Source: Phycisphaerales bacterium (GTDB lineage Bacteria; Planctomycetota; Phycisphaerae; UBA1845). From it: DNA of 64,000 nt. Made by a program: the position numbers and the translations under genes. The stretch is from the NCBI GenBank assembly GCA_020852275.1, contig JADZBE010000011.1, positions 1-64,000 of the forward strand. Direction: 5' to 3'. Position 1 is the stretch's first letter, and the number at the start of each line of letters is the position of its first letter. Below are positions 35,539 to 45,242 of the stretch, in pieces. The notes under the pieces are model-generated. The model saw only the letters and a program-made list of their open reading frames with translations, did no database searches and was not told the DNA's origin.

Positions 35539-37653
35539 TCATGCCACATCCACGAGGTCGAGCGAAGTGCCATGGCGCTGCATCAGTTCCGCGCGGAGGG
35601 CCTGATGCTCGGGGAGGGCGAGCGATGCATCGGCGGTGAGCAGCTCCGACGCGTCGTCACGCGCCTGCTGGAGAAGTTCCAGGTCCTTCGAGAGATCAGC
35701 GGCCTTGAACGCGGGGAGGCCGTGCTGCCTCGCGCCAACAAGTTCCCCCGGTCCGCGCAGCTTCAGGTCCTCTTCGGCGATTCGAAAGCCGTCGTCCGTC
35801 CTGCAAAGGACGCCCAGTCGCTGCCGGGCGACTTCGCCCTCGGTCTCGGCGAAGAGGTAGCACACGCCCGGCCGGTCGCCGCGGCCCACGCGCCCGCGCA
35901 ACTGGTGCAACTGGCTCAAGCCGAATCGCTCGGCGTGCTCGATCACCATGATCGTCGCCTGCGGCACGTCCACGCCGACTTCGATCACGGTCGTCGCGGC
36001 GAGCGCGCGGAGCTTGCCGGATCGGAAGTCGCGCATGATGCGATCCTTCTCGGCGCCGGGAAGCCGGCCGTGAATCACGCCCAGCGGAATCCCAGCCAGG
36101 GGTCCGCGCGAAAGGTGCTCCGCCTCGGTCATGACGGCTTTCAGCGGCAGCGAGTCGGACTCATCCACGAGGGGAAACACGACAAAGGCTTGTTCCCCCG
36201 CGAGCAGACGCTGACGGATGTCCTGCCAAGCGTCCGGCTGCTGATTCGCCGTCGTGAGCATCGTCTTCACGGCCGTGCGTCCGGGCGGGCGGTCGCGCAT
36301 CGTGCTCACGTCGAGGTCGCCGAACACGGTCATCGCCAGCGTGCGCGGGATGGGCGTGGCCGTGAGGACGAGCGTGTGCGGGCTGCCGCCCTTGGCGCGA
36401 AGGCGCGCGCGCTGGGCGACGCCGAAGCGATGCTGCTCGTCGATGATGACCAGGCCGAGCCGGGGCAACGTCACGTCGCTTTCGAAGAGGGCGTGCGTGC
36501 CGATGAGCAGATCGACCTTGCCCGCGGCGGCCTCGCGGATGAGCGCCCCGCGCCGCCCGGAGCCGAGGGTGCCGGTGAGCAGGGCGATGCGGACGCGGCT
36601 GCCGGCGAGGTATTCGCGGATTTTCTGATCGTGCTGGCGGGCGAGGATTTCCGTCGGCGCCATGAGCGCGACTTGCCTGCGATGCGCGATGGCGGTGAGC
36701 GCGGCGTAAAGCGCCACCGCCGTCTTGCCCGCGCCGACGTCGGCTTGAAGCAGGCGGTTCATCGGTCGAGGCGTGGAGAGATCGCGGCGGATGTCCTGGA
36801 TGGCCTGCTCCTGACCGGCGGTCAGCGCGAAGGGGATTCGCTTGCGGATGCGCTCGTCAATCAGCGGCGTCGGCGCGAGGATGGGGGCGTCCGCCCGCGC
36901 GTCCCAGCTCTGCCGTCGGAGCCGGACTGCGAGTTGCATCAGAAGCAGCTCGTCGTAGGCAAGTCTGCGGCGGGCGACTTCGATGTCCGCGGCGGTTACC
37001 GGCTCGTGATAGCGCAGCAGCGCCGTGCGCAGCGCGGGCAGGCGCCGCTTGCGTTGAAGCGCCGCCGGCAGAAGCTCGGGCAGAAGCATGGCCGCGTCCT
37101 GCAGCACGAGGTGGATGATCTTGCGGATCTCCGCGGAGGTCAGCTTCCCCGTGGCGGGGTACACCGGCTCGAATCGCTCGTTGTCGCCTTTGTCAAAGTC
37201 GTCATGCGGATCGAGCACGACGGTCTGGGGGTTGGTCATGCCGGCAAGCTCGCGGAGCAGGTCGGTCTTTCCGCTGACGCGGACGATCGCGCCGTGGTGC
37301 AGGCGCTCCTCCATGAAAGGCGAGTTGAACCAGCGGAGCTTGCAGCGCCCCGTGGCGTCGATCAGGTCAGCGGTGATGAGGTGCCTGCCGCCGGTGCTCC
37401 GCGAGCGGACGTTTCGCAGCTCGCCGAGCAGCGTGGCCGGCTCGCCGATTTCGCGCAGGCTGCCGATGGGCTGCGACCGGGGGCGATGTTCATGTCGGAA
37501 CGGGAAGTGCTGGATCAGGTCGAGCAGCGTATGGACGCCGAGCGCGGCCAGCTCCGCCGCGCGGGCCGGACCGACGCCGCGCACGAACTGAACGGGATCG
37601 CCAAGCGCCAGTGGACCGGGCAAGGTTGCCGCCTCTCCATTCACGGGGCGCAT
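35539..37653 (-). CDS. recG: ATP-dependent DNA helicase RecG
   Basis: 704 residues, the usual length. RecG remodels stalled replication forks and branched DNA. An N-terminal wedge/OB domain (about 60-190) is followed by superfamily-2 motifs: Walker [22 protein letters not shown] box [16 protein letters not shown], motif [16 protein letters not shown], and motifs [17 protein letters not shown] and [15 protein letters not shown]-terminal helical region is present. The ATG at 37653 lies within a 16-bp tandem repeat; a GTG 9 bp further in is an alternative start. Confidence 0.95.
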   Translation of the reverse strand: MRPVNGEAATLPGPLALGDPVQFVRGVGPARAAELAALGVHTLLDLIQHFPFRHEHRPRSQPIGSLREIGEPATLLGELRNVRSRSTGGRHLITADLIDATGRCKLRWFNSPFMEERLHHGAIVRVSGKTDLLRELAGMTNPQTVVLDPHDDFDKGDNERFEPVYPATGKLTSAEIRKIIHLVLQDAAMLLPELLPAALQRKRRLPALRTALLRYHEPVTAADIEVARRRLAYDELLLMQLAVRLRRQSWDARADAPILAPTPLIDERIRKRIPFALTAGQEQAIQDIRRDLSTPRPMNRLLQADVGAGKTAVALYAALTAIAHRRQVALMAPTEILARQHDQKIREYLAGSRVRIALLTGTLGSGRRGALIREAAAGKVDLLIGTHALFESDVTLPRLGLVIIDEQHRFGVAQRARLRAKGGSPHTLVLTATPIPRTLAMTVFGDLDVSTMRDRPPGRTAVKTMLTTANQQPDAWQDIRQRLLAGEQAFVVFPLVDESDSLPLKAVMTEAEHLSRGPLAGIPLGVIHGRLPGAEKDRIMRDFRSGKLRALAATTVIEVGVDVPQATIMVIEHAERFGLSQLHQLRGRVGRGDRPGVCYLFAETEGEVARQRLGVLCRTDDGFRIAEEDLKLRGPGELVGARQHGLPAFKAADLSKDLELLQQARDDASELLTADASLALPEHQALRAELMQRHGTSLDLVDVA

Positions 37654-37706
37654 CAGCCACGGGGCGCATCAGCGACGGGGCGCATCCGCCACAGGGCGCA
37701 TCAGCG
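37643..37706 (+). repeat. Four tandem 16-bp repeats at the recG start
   Basis: Units ACGGGGCGCATCAGCC at 37643, 37659, 37675 and 37691 with one or two differences. Each carries CAT on the plus strand, so each copy gives a potential recG ATG (out of phase, as 16 is not a multiple of 3). Confidence 0.85.
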
Positions 37707-37763
37707 CTCGCAGATCGGTGCAAGAGGCGAAGCTCGTCATCTCCGCGCAAACCGGAACGCCGT

Positions 37764-37932
37764 TCCGTCATTCCCGCGCAGGCGGGAATCCAGCTCGTCA
37801 TTCCCACGGAGCCGAGAATCCCGTCTCCTGGAGCACTGGACCCCCGCCTGCGCGGGGGTGACGAACTCGACCGTCATTCCCGCGCGGATGGGAATCCATC
37901 TCCGTCATTCCCGCGCAGGCGGGAATCCAGCG
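37764..37932 (+). repeat. Composite dispersed repeat, copy 6
   Basis: Four palindromic modules of the CATTCCCGCGCAGGCGGGAA type plus one GACCCCCGCCTGCGCGGGGG module; the FCGAGTTCCACC-type module is missing. Confidence 0.85.
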
Positions 37933-37986
37933 GCTGGGCGGCGCGACTGCCGGCGAACTCCGCGATGCGCTGACCGGCGCGCAGCC

Positions 37987-38349
37987 CTACGGAATGACGA
38001 GCTTCTGCCCGACCTTGATCTGGTCCGGGTTGCTGATCTGCGCGCGGTTGGCTTCGAGGATGTCGCGCCACTTCGACTGATTGCCGTAGTACTGCCGCGC
38101 CAGCGAGTACAACGTATCACCCTTGGCGACGACGTGCGTGCGCCCGCCGCCGGTCGCGCCGGAGGCATACGGATCGGCCGCGCCCGCGTTCGTGCCGCTC
38201 AGCGTGGACGGGTTCTGATACCCCGTGTCGTATCCGCCGCTGTACATGTCCGGGGACTGCGTGTCCGTGCTCGCCGGTTTCGGCTTGTTGCACCCCGCGC
38301 CCAGCATCAGCCCCAACGCCACCACACTTGCAACACCCCAGCGAAGCAT
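37987..38349 (-). CDS. LysM-domain lipoprotein
   Basis: 120 residues from the ATG at 38349 with GGAGG 6 nt upstream. The lipoprotein signal MLRWGVASVVALGLMLGAGC is followed by a 50-residue Ser/Gly/Asn-rich linker and a C-terminal LysM domain (THVVAKGDTLYSLARQYYGN, then ANRAQISNPDQIKVGQKLVI). LysM binds N-acetylglucosamine-containing glycans, so the protein probably tethers the envelope to peptidoglycan. Confidence 0.85.
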   Translation of the reverse strand: MLRWGVASVVALGLMLGAGCNKPKPASTDTQSPDMYSGGYDTGYQNPSTLSGTNAGAADPYASGATGGGRTHVVAKGDTLYSLARQYYGNQSKWRDILEANRAQISNPDQIKVGQKLVIP

Positions 38350-38572
38350 GACGATCCTCCGTGAGAAAAGAGAATGAAGCCCCCGCATTTCCGGCGCGCG
38401 GGATGATACGACCCCCGTGTCCGCTGTCAACAATCAGGTGGTTCTGGCAGCGCGAGGGATGGCGCGCGCTGCGTTGCCGTAGGATTTCAGACTCCGAATC
38501 TCGGATTTTGGGCTACCGGCATGTGAAATCCTTTGGCGGCGCGCATGACCGATGGCGCGCGACTGCCGCGGG

Positions 38573-39175
38573 TCAGCCACAGGCGGTGGCGGGCTGAGGG
38601 CGCGGGGCCAGCAGCAGCGCCGCGAAGCGCTCATGAAACCGCAGGGCGATTTCCTGCTCGGCGGTGATGACTTCGTCCGCGCCTTCGCGCATGGCTTCCA
38701 TGCTCTTGGAGACGTGGGCGGCGCGGGCGAGGATGTAGAGGTCCGGCTTGAGCGTTCGGGCGACGGCGGCGGCGCGGGTCATCGCGTCTTCGTCCGGGAT
38801 GGTCAGCGCGAGGAGCGTGGCCTGCGAGATCCCGGCGCTGCGCAGCACGTCCGCATCGGAGGCGTCGCCGAGGACGACGCGGCGGCCCAGCGAGGCCTGC
38901 GTCGAGATCGTCTCCGGATTGCGGTCGATGATGCAGGATGCGATATCGCATTCCTCGAGCAGCTCGGCGATGTACCTGCCGGCCAGTCCGAATCCGGCGA
39001 TGACGACGAAGTGCGAAGCGGCGGCGTCCGGCGTGAGCGGGGGCAGCGGCAGGACGTGGAAGCGCGTGCCCTCCGGCCAGTCGAAGGGACCGGCAATCTC
39101 CAGCCGTCCGTCCTTACAGACGGCGACCCGGGCGGAGCCTTCGTGAATCCCCGGCGTGTCAGGTGGCGACGTCAT
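38573..39175 (-). CDS. TrkA-N (RCK) domain protein, potassium channel/transport regulator
   Basis: 200 residues. After about 50 residues of unassigned N-terminus, a Rossmann RCK domain begins (HFVVIAGFGLAGRYIAELLE, GxGxxG dinucleotide site), with SCIIDRNPETISTQASLGRR and VLGDASDADVLRSAGI typical of TrkA-N. It binds NAD(H) or a nucleotide and would gate a potassium channel or Kef/Trk transporter. No membrane partner is adjacent. Part of an ion channel split from its pore is possible. Confidence 0.75.
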   Translation of the reverse strand: MTSPPDTPGIHEGSARVAVCKDGRLEIAGPFDWPEGTRFHVLPLPPLTPDAAASHFVVIAGFGLAGRYIAELLEECDIASCIIDRNPETISTQASLGRRVVLGDASDADVLRSAGISQATLLALTIPDEDAMTRAAAVARTLKPDLYILARAAHVSKSMEAMREGADEVITAEQEIALRFHERFAALLLAPRPQPATACG

Positions 39176-39382
39176 CTTGACCTGTCAGCAGGGATGCCGG
39201 CGGCTGAAAGCGAGGCCGGGCGTTGTGCTTCATGTCCTCCCCGTCTTCCGTTGATGCGGTTCGGAGCCGCGCGCGTCAGCAAGCGAACCCTTCGATCATG
39301 CCTGGCGGGATCGATTCCGCCTTCGTGCTTGTGCGGTCCGCTCCCGCACGGTCGCGGCTCCGTTCGGAGCCGCTCGCTGCCC

Positions 39383-40804
39383 TCAAGCGTGCGCGACTTC
39401 CTGCTCGATGGGCTTCGTGTATTTCTTCTTCGCCTCGGCGACCAGCAGGAAGGAACCTGCGATGCAGATCAGGTCGTCGCGCCCCGCGGCGGACAAGGCG
39501 ATGTGCATCGCTTCGTCGAGGCTCTGGGTGACCTGCGCGTTGCGCCCGGACTGCTCGGCGTACTCCACGGCGAGATCCTGCGGATCGGCGCTGCGCGGCG
39601 AAAGCGTCCGCGTGAAGATGATCTTGTCGGCGCCGAGCTGGATCGCGCGGACCATGCCGTGGATGTCCTTGTCGCGGCGGCAGCCGAAGATGAGCACCAT
39701 CGAGTCCGCGATGACGTTCTGACCGATGGCGCGCATCAGCGCGTCCACGCTCGCGGCGTTGTGCGCCACGTCCACGAGGACGCGCGGCTGCTCGCGGATG
39801 ATCTCCATGCGACCGGGGATGCGCAGCGAGGCCAGCCCTTCCATCGCCCGCTGGTCGTCGATGGCGAAGCCCTTGCCCTTCAGCGTGTCGATGATGCCCA
39901 GCGCCAGTCCACAGTTGATCGCCTGGTGCTCACCCAGAAGCGGCACGTGCAGGTGCTCAAACCGGCTGGACGGCGTGGTCAGGCACAGGCGCGTATGCCG
40001 GCCTTGCCCACGCGAGGCCTCGAAGCGGTAGCTGAACTCGATCTCCTCGCCCGCGAAGCGCAGCGGCGCGCCGACCTGCGACGCGATGCGGCGCAGCGCT
40101 TCCTTGACTTCCGGCTTCTGGGGTGCGCTGACTACCGGGACGCCGGCCTTGAAGGTGCCCGCCTTTTCTTCCGCGATCTTCGCCAGCGTGTGCCCGAGCT
40201 GCTGCTGATGATCGAAGCTGATGCTGGTGATGCCGACGACCTGAGGCGTGATGACGTTGGTCGAATCCAGCCGCCCTCCCAGGCCCACTTCGATCACTGC
40301 GATGTCCACTTCGGATTCCATGAAGTGCAGAAAGGCCGCGGCGGTGAGCACCTCGAAGTAGGTCGGGTCGCCGACTTTGGGCTTCCTGGCCGCCTTGGCG
40401 ACCGCGGCGATGCAGCGGGCGAAATCGCCGGTGCTGATGAGATCGTCGCCGACCTGGATGCGCTCGCGCACGTCGAGAATGTGCGGGGAGGAGTACAGGC
40501 CGACGTTGTAGCCGCTGCCGCGCAGCATGGCCGCCACCATGGCGCAGGTGCTGCCCTTGCCCTTCGTTCCGGCGATGTGCACCGTGGGGAAGGCCTTCTG
40601 CGGATTGCCGAGTGCAGAAAGCAGCCGCGCCATCCGCGAGAGGTTGAAATTCTGCGTCACGTAGGCGGCGCGGGTCTCAAGCTCGTGGTTGGTCAGTGTT
40701 TCAAGAAACGTTAAAGCGTTCTTGTAATTCTTGATCGGCGAGGCCGTACTCCGAACCGGTCGGCTAGAGCCGTTTCTTGATGGGGGAGTGGATGTTTTCG
40801 CCAT
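39383..40804 (-). CDS. folC: Folylpolyglutamate synthase / dihydrofolate synthase
   Basis: 473 residues. It adds glutamate to dihydropteroate or folates with ATP (Mur-ligase-like fold). The ATP site is HIAGTKGKGSTCAMVAAML; other family motifs are GLYSSPHILDVRERIQV, IEVGLGGRLDSTNVI and VDVAHNAASVDAL. An N-terminal extension of about 25 Ser/Arg-rich residues is unusual. A consensus-like promoter ends 7 bp before the ATG, so the transcript is probably leaderless. The region 39176-39382 downstream holds only a CTCCCGCACGGTCGCGGCTC dispersed repeat. Confidence 0.92.
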   Translation of the reverse strand: MAKTSTPPSRNGSSRPVRSTASPIKNYKNALTFLETLTNHELETRAAYVTQNFNLSRMARLLSALGNPQKAFPTVHIAGTKGKGSTCAMVAAMLRGSGYNVGLYSSPHILDVRERIQVGDDLISTGDFARCIAAVAKAARKPKVGDPTYFEVLTAAAFLHFMESEVDIAVIEVGLGGRLDSTNVITPQVVGITSISFDHQQQLGHTLAKIAEEKAGTFKAGVPVVSAPQKPEVKEALRRIASQVGAPLRFAGEEIEFSYRFEASRGQGRHTRLCLTTPSSRFEHLHVPLLGEHQAINCGLALGIIDTLKGKGFAIDDQRAMEGLASLRIPGRMEIIREQPRVLVDVAHNAASVDALMRAIGQNVIADSMVLIFGCRRDKDIHGMVRAIQLGADKIIFTRTLSPRSADPQDLAVEYAEQSGRNAQVTQSLDEAMHIALSAAGRDDLICIAGSFLLVAEAKKKYTKPIEQEVAHA

Positions 40805-40811
40805 GGGTTAG

Positions 40812-40840
40812 ATTCTAATGGAAACTCGGTTTTTCGTCAA
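40812..40840 (-). promoter_or_regulatory. Promoter of folC, probable leaderless mRNA
   Basis: On the minus strand: TTGACG (40840-40835), a 17-bp spacer and TAGAAT (40817-40812), then 7 nt to the folC ATG at 40804. No ribosome site fits in that space. Confidence 0.75.
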
Positions 40841-41185
40841 CTCATAAAAGAAGTCACAACCATCACAACCGGCAAGGGTTAGCGCGATTCACGGGATGGG
40901 GGAATTACCCAGCGATGAGCGCGATTCGATGCTCATTCGGTGCCAGAATCAACGGCAGATCGCGCGCGCAACCTACTTTGCCACAGAATGATACGCGGTG
41001 AGCAGTGTGGAGGTTCGTAAGAAGCTGTGGGTAGCATCCGTAGCGATGGCTGGCGACTGGCGCCGTGGGAGGCGGCGGGGCAATGGATGTCGGCAGGAGA
41101 AGTGGGTGGCGGCAGGGGCGAGCGACGGAGGCCGGGGCGAGCGGCGGACGCGAGGGCTACCCGTCGGTGGCGAAAGGCGACGCTT

Positions 41186-41398
41186 GTCATTCCAGCGAAG
41201 GCGGGAATCCGGGCGCCGGGTTGCGGAGAGGCACGGATCGAGCGGCCATTCTTGGAGGACTGGACTCCCGCCTGCGCGGGGGTGGAGGGACCGATGTCCG
41301 GTTTGGAGTTCCACGGGGGTGAAGCCGCCGCCCGGTCCCGTTCCGCCGGGCGAGTGACGGGACCGAGGTCCGATTTCGAGTTCCACCGCGGGCTGCTA
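41186..41398 (+). repeat. Composite dispersed repeat, copy 7
   Basis: CATTCCAGCGAAGGCGGGAA, then GACTCCCGCCTGCGCGGGGG, then two end modules, CCGGTTTGGAGTTCCACGGG and CCGATTTCGAGTTCCACCGC. It ends 13 bp before tgt. The rest of 40841-41185 shows no gene. Confidence 0.85.
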
Positions 41399-41411
41399 GC
41401 ATCCCGCCGCG

Positions 41412-42539
41412 ATGGGGATTGCATTTGAGATTCTGCACACCGCAGGCGAGAGCCGCCTGGGTCGGCTTCGGACGCCACATGGAGAGGTAGACACGCCGGC
41501 GTTCATGCCCGTAGGGACCGTGGGGTCCGTAAAGGGAGTGACGCCGCATCACCTGGCCGAGACCGGCGCGGGGATCATTCTGGCGAACACCTACCACCTC
41601 CAACTCCGTCCGGGAGCGGAGGTGGTTGAGTCGCTCGGCGGGTTGCACCGGTTTATGGGTTGGCCGGGGCCGATCCTGACCGACAGCGGCGGATATCAAG
41701 TTTTCTCGCTGGCGCAAATCAACAAGATCACGGACGAAAGCGTGACGTTCCGCTCGCATGTGGACGGGGCGCTGCTGCATCTCGACCCCGTTTCCGCGAC
41801 GCGGATCCAGAATCAGCTCGGCGCGGACATCATCATGGCGTTCGATCAGTGTCCGCCGCTGCCGGGCACGCCGGAGTTGGTGCGGACGGCTGTGGATCGG
41901 ACGATCCGCTGGGCGGCCGAGTGCCGCCGGGTTCACGCTCGGCCCGAGCAGGCGATGTTCGGCATCGTGCAGGGCGGGTTGGACGTGGAGCTGCGGCTGC
42001 ACTGCGCTGCGCGGATTATCGACATCGGGTTCGATGGGTATGCGATCGGCGGGCTGTCCGTTGGCGAGACTCACGCGGAAATGGTGGAGGTGCTCAAGCC
42101 GGTCGCCGCGTTTCTCCCGGCGGATCGCCCTCGATACCTGATGGGCGTCGGGATGCCGGGGGACATCTACGAGGCCGTGAAGGCGGGCGTGGACATGTTC
42201 GACTGCGTGCTGCCGACGCGGAACGGGCGCAACGCGGAGGCGTTCACGGCGCGCGGGACGTTGAAGCTGCGCAACGAGCAGCACCGGCTGGCGACGGGGC
42301 CGATCGAGGCGGACTGCGACTGCTACGCGTGCCGGCGTTTCAGTCTCGGCTACGTGCGTCACCTGTTCGTCACGCGCGAGATGCTGGGACCGATTCTCGC
42401 CTCGATCCACAACCTGCGGTTTTTCCAGCGGTTCATGGCGCGCCTGCGCGAATTGATTCGGCAGGGCCGGCTCGACATAATCCCGGAAGAATATCCGATC
42501 GTTCGAGAGACCTTGACACCTGAAGGATGCGACACTTGA
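41412..42539 (+). CDS. tgt: tRNA-guanine (queuine) transglycosylase
   Basis: 375 residues, the family length. It exchanges guanine-34 for preQ1 in tRNAs for Asp, Asn, His and Tyr. The nucleophile Asp is in VDMFDCVLPTRNGRN, the substrate site in ILTDSGGYQVFSL with the proton acceptor Asp, and FGIVQGGLD and AIGGLSVGE are present. The zinc site is CDCYACRRFSLGYVRHL. The stop overlaps the yajC start (TGATG), the same tgt-yajC order seen in many bacteria. Confidence 0.96.
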   Translation: MGIAFEILHTAGESRLGRLRTPHGEVDTPAFMPVGTVGSVKGVTPHHLAETGAGIILANTYHLQLRPGAEVVESLGGLHRFMGWPGPILTDSGGYQVFSLAQINKITDESVTFRSHVDGALLHLDPVSATRIQNQLGADIIMAFDQCPPLPGTPELVRTAVDRTIRWAAECRRVHARPEQAMFGIVQGGLDVELRLHCAARIIDIGFDGYAIGGLSVGETHAEMVEVLKPVAAFLPADRPRYLMGVGMPGDIYEAVKAGVDMFDCVLPTRNGRNAEAFTARGTLKLRNEQHRLATGPIEADCDCYACRRFSLGYVRHLFVTREMLGPILASIHNLRFFQRFMARLRELIRQGRLDIIPEEYPIVRETLTPEGCDT

Positions 42540-43039
42540 TGAACTCCTTGACCGAGATGCTGGCGCAGACCGGCGACACGCTCTCCGCCGGTGCGACGCA
42601 GACCCCCGAGACTCAATCCACGTCCGCGCCGCCCTCGACCTCGACGGGCGCCGCGCCGCCGACCGTTTCGACCGGCGCGGCTCCACCGACCGCTTCGACC
42701 GGCGCCGCGCCGAGCACGCCGGGCAAACCTGCGCCGCCGGATTCGTCGCTGGGCCTGATGTTCGGGGTGATGGTGGCGCTGATGGTGTTCATGTGGGTGA
42801 TGAACAGCAAGCGTCAGAAGCGCGAGCAGAAGCAGCGCGCGGACATGCTGGGCAAGCTCGGCAAGAACGACCGCGTTCTGACCATCGGCGGGATCATCGG
42901 CACGGTGGTGAGCGTGAAGGAGAGCGAAGTGGTGCTCAAGGTGGATGAGAGCACGAACACCAAGATGACCTTCGCGCGACGGGCGATCCAGCAGGTGCTG
43001 GTGGGCGACGAGGCGCCGAAGCTGGAAGAAACGCGATGA
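42539..43039 (+). CDS. yajC: Preprotein translocase subunit YajC
   Basis: 166 residues from the ATG at 42539. Accessory subunit of the SecDF-YajC complex in the cytoplasmic membrane. It has an extended N-terminus with three STGAAPPTVSTGAAPPTAST-type repeats before the single membrane helix (SLGLMFGVMVALMVFMWVM). The conserved cytosolic domain follows (LGKNDRVLTIGGIIGTVVSV). E. coli YajC is about 110 residues, so the N-terminal repeats are extra. The stop overlaps the cytochrome start (ATGA). Confidence 0.9.
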   Translation: MNSLTEMLAQTGDTLSAGATQTPETQSTSAPPSTSTGAAPPTVSTGAAPPTASTGAAPSTPGKPAPPDSSLGLMFGVMVALMVFMWVMNSKRQKREQKQRADMLGKLGKNDRVLTIGGIIGTVVSVKESEVVLKVDESTNTKMTFARRAIQQVLVGDEAPKLEETR

Positions 43040-45078
43040 AACGCGGGACCGTGGGAGCGATCCAGCGCGCGAGGGCGAGATTTCGGATTTCGGATTTCGG
43101 ATTTCGGATTTCGGTGGCGGTGGGTCGTGCGCCTGCGGCGGGGCTTGTCTGCCTGGCTGCGCTGTTGAGCTGCTGCGCCGAGGGATTCGCCTCGGAGCCG
43201 CCGGAACAGGCGGAGCTGATTCGCACCGACTCGCGGTCTCCGTTCGTGCATCGCATCGGGTTGTATGACGAGGGCGGGGGCGCGATCAACCCGGCGGACA
43301 AGAATGCCCCGCCGTACTCGCCCCGGGCGACGTGCGGGAAGTGCCATGAAGTTGGCACGATCGGGCACGGGTGGCACTTCAACGCGGGGGTGACGGGGTC
43401 CACGCAGGGCGCCGCCGCCGCTTCCGGATCGGCGCAGGAATCGGAGCCGCCGTCGGTGCGGACTGGCACAGGTCGCCCCGGCGAGCCGTGGATCTACACG
43501 GATGCCGCGACCGGCACGCAGATTCCGCTGTCCTTCCGCGGCTGGCCCGGGACGTATCGACCCGAGCAGATCGGCCTGACGGCGTGGGAGTTCGCCAAAT
43601 CCTTCGGTCGTCATCTTCCCGGCGGTGGAGTCGTCTTCCCTTCCGAGGTTGCTGATCCGCCCGGCGTTTCGCGCTGGCCTCTCGCCGGCGGGCTGGACAT
43701 CGACTGCATGTTGTGTCACAGCGACGACAACCGCCATGACCCGGCCGAGCGCGCCAAGCAGATCGAGCGCGAGAACTTCCGCTGGATCCCCACGGTGTCG
43801 CTGGGGCTGGCCGTCGTTCGTGGGGACACCTCGAAGCTGCCGGACGACTTCGACGCATCGCTGGGTCCGAACCCGGATTTCCCGGAGCAGCAGCCGCCGC
43901 GGCTCGAGTACGACAAGTCGAGGTTCGACGCGGACCACCGCGTGCTGCTGGGCATCACGAAGCGCCCGTCGGCGGACCGCTGTTATTTCTGTCACTCCGT
44001 GCGCGAGGTCGGCGAGGGCGCGCCGCAGCCGTGGCACACGGATGACGACGTTCACCTGCGAGCGGGCATGACGTGCACGGACTGCCACCGCAACGGCATC
44101 GATCACATGATTCGTCGCGGCTACGAAGGCGAACCGACCCGCTCCGGCGACGCGGCGGCGGGCACGCTGACGTGCCGTGGGTGTCACCTCGGCGAAACGG
44201 CGGCGGGCGCGGCGTTGCTTGCGGATGCGACTGCAAGGCCCGGGCGCTTGGGCGCGCCGACTCCGCTCCATGCGGGGCTTCCTTCGTACCATCTGGAAGA
44301 ACTTTCGTGCACGGCGTGTCACAGCGGGCCTGCGCCGGGGATGGCGGCGAAGCGGTTTCAGACGTCGCTGGCGCACGCGCTAGGCATCCCTACGCGCACT
44401 CGGCATGAGCTGGACGACCCGGCCATCGTCGGCCCCGTGTTCCTGAAAGGCGCGGACGGACGGCTCGCGCCGCACCGCGTCCTGCGGCCGGCCATGTGGG
44501 GCGCGCGGACCGCTGAGGGGATTGCTCCTCTGGCGGTGGCGAAGGTGGCCAGGATGCTGCGCAAGCCGCTGGCTGATGCGGGTCGGACCCCGGGTTCGAA
44601 CGGTCCGCTTACGCCCGACCAGATCACGGCGGGTCTAAAGGCGATCGCGCCTTCGATGACAGCAGGCGAACAAGCGTTGTATCTTGCGGATGAGCAAGCG
44701 TATTCCCTTGCCGCGGACGGCTCGCTGGTGGCGGTGAAAGACGAGCGGGCCAAGCTCTACGCTTGGCCGATCGCGCACGACGTTCGCCCGGCGGCCGCGT
44801 CGCTCGGGGCTGGAGGGTGCGTCGATTGCCATGCGGATGACGCGCCGCTCTACGCCGGGCGGACGGTGGACGCCTCGGCCGGCGGGACCGGCGAAGCGGC
44901 GGGCACTACGATGCTCGACGCGCGCGGCGTGGACGCGGCGCTGGCGCGGTCGTGGAACCGATCGATGCACTGGCGCGGTGCGTTCAAGGTGGCGGCGTGC
45001 ATCGGGCTGGGGGTGGTTGCGTGGTTCGCGCTGGCGAAGGGGCTGACGGCGTGCGCGAATTGGATGGGTCGGAGCTGA
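43036..45078 (+). CDS. Heptahaem cytochrome c, membrane-anchored at the C-terminus
   Basis: 680 residues; ATG at 43036 overlaps the yajC stop. GTG 43114, after the 7-bp repeat array, is an alternative start that gives a cleaner signal peptide (APAAGLVCLAALLSCCAEGF). There are seven CXXCH sites: CGKCH, CMLCH, CYFCH, CTDCH, CRGCH, CTACH, CVDCH. It ends in a membrane helix (AFKVAACIGLGVVAWFALAK). Likely an exported respiratory electron carrier passing electrons to or from the cytochrome-b-like protein encoded downstream. No enzyme-specific motif is recognised. Confidence 0.8.
   Translation: MKRGTVGAIQRARARFRISDFGFRISVAVGRAPAAGLVCLAALLSCCAEGFASEPPEQAELIRTDSRSPFVHRIGLYDEGGGAINPADKNAPPYSPRATCGKCHEVGTIGHGWHFNAGVTGSTQGAAAASGSAQESEPPSVRTGTGRPGEPWIYTDAATGTQIPLSFRGWPGTYRPEQIGLTAWEFAKSFGRHLPGGGVVFPSEVADPPGVSRWPLAGGLDIDCMLCHSDDNRHDPAERAKQIERENFRWIPTVSLGLAVVRGDTSKLPDDFDASLGPNPDFPEQQPPRLEYDKSRFDADHRVLLGITKRPSADRCYFCHSVREVGEGAPQPWHTDDDVHLRAGMTCTDCHRNGIDHMIRRGYEGEPTRSGDAAAGTLTCRGCHLGETAAGAALLADATARPGRLGAPTPLHAGLPSYHLEELSCTACHSGPAPGMAAKRFQTSLAHALGIPTRTRHELDDPAIVGPVFLKGADGRLAPHRVLRPAMWGARTAEGIAPLAVAKVARMLRKPLADAGRTPGSNGPLTPDQITAGLKAIAPSMTAGEQALYLADEQAYSLAADGSLVAVKDERAKLYAWPIAHDVRPAAASLGAGGCVDCHADDAPLYAGRTVDASAGGTGEAAGTTMLDARGVDAALARSWNRSMHWRGAFKVAACIGLGVVAWFALAKGLTACANWMGRS
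43080..43114 (+). repeat. Five tandem ATTTCGG heptamers inside the cytochrome 5' end
   Basis: Units at 43080, 43087, 43094, 43101 and 43108, perfectly repeated. Seven is not a multiple of three, so a change of one unit shifts the frame from the ATG at 43036. Confidence 0.95.
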
Positions 45079-45111
45079 ATGGCAGCGGTCTAAAGGGAAA
45101 CTGAATGGCAC

Positions 45112-45203
45112 GGTCTGGCGTGCGCGCCTTACCGTGGCGAGCGGGGCATGAGCATGGCCAACGGAGTACCGTAGGCCATGCCACCCGCCCGTAAGGCATG
45201 CGG
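45112..45203 (+). repeat. Dispersed repeats (GGCACGGTCTGGCG and GGAGTACCGTAGGCCATGCC families)
   Basis: The second motif (about 45161-45183) matches the block at 6065-6108. The ATG at 45198 that opens the next frame lies in its last part. Confidence 0.7.
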
Positions 45204-45242
45204 CCCGCGGTCTGGGACGGGTTCACATTCAATGAGGAGTTC

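Noticed and set aside
35242-38364. A 1040-codon plus-strand open frame
   Set aside because: It is antisense to recG and the LysM gene and has shadow composition; recG motifs on the minus strand are complete.
39233-39376. Small gene between the TrkA-type gene and folC
   Set aside because: The sequence is a dispersed CTCCCGCACGGTCGCGGCTC-type repeat with no ribosome site or family match.
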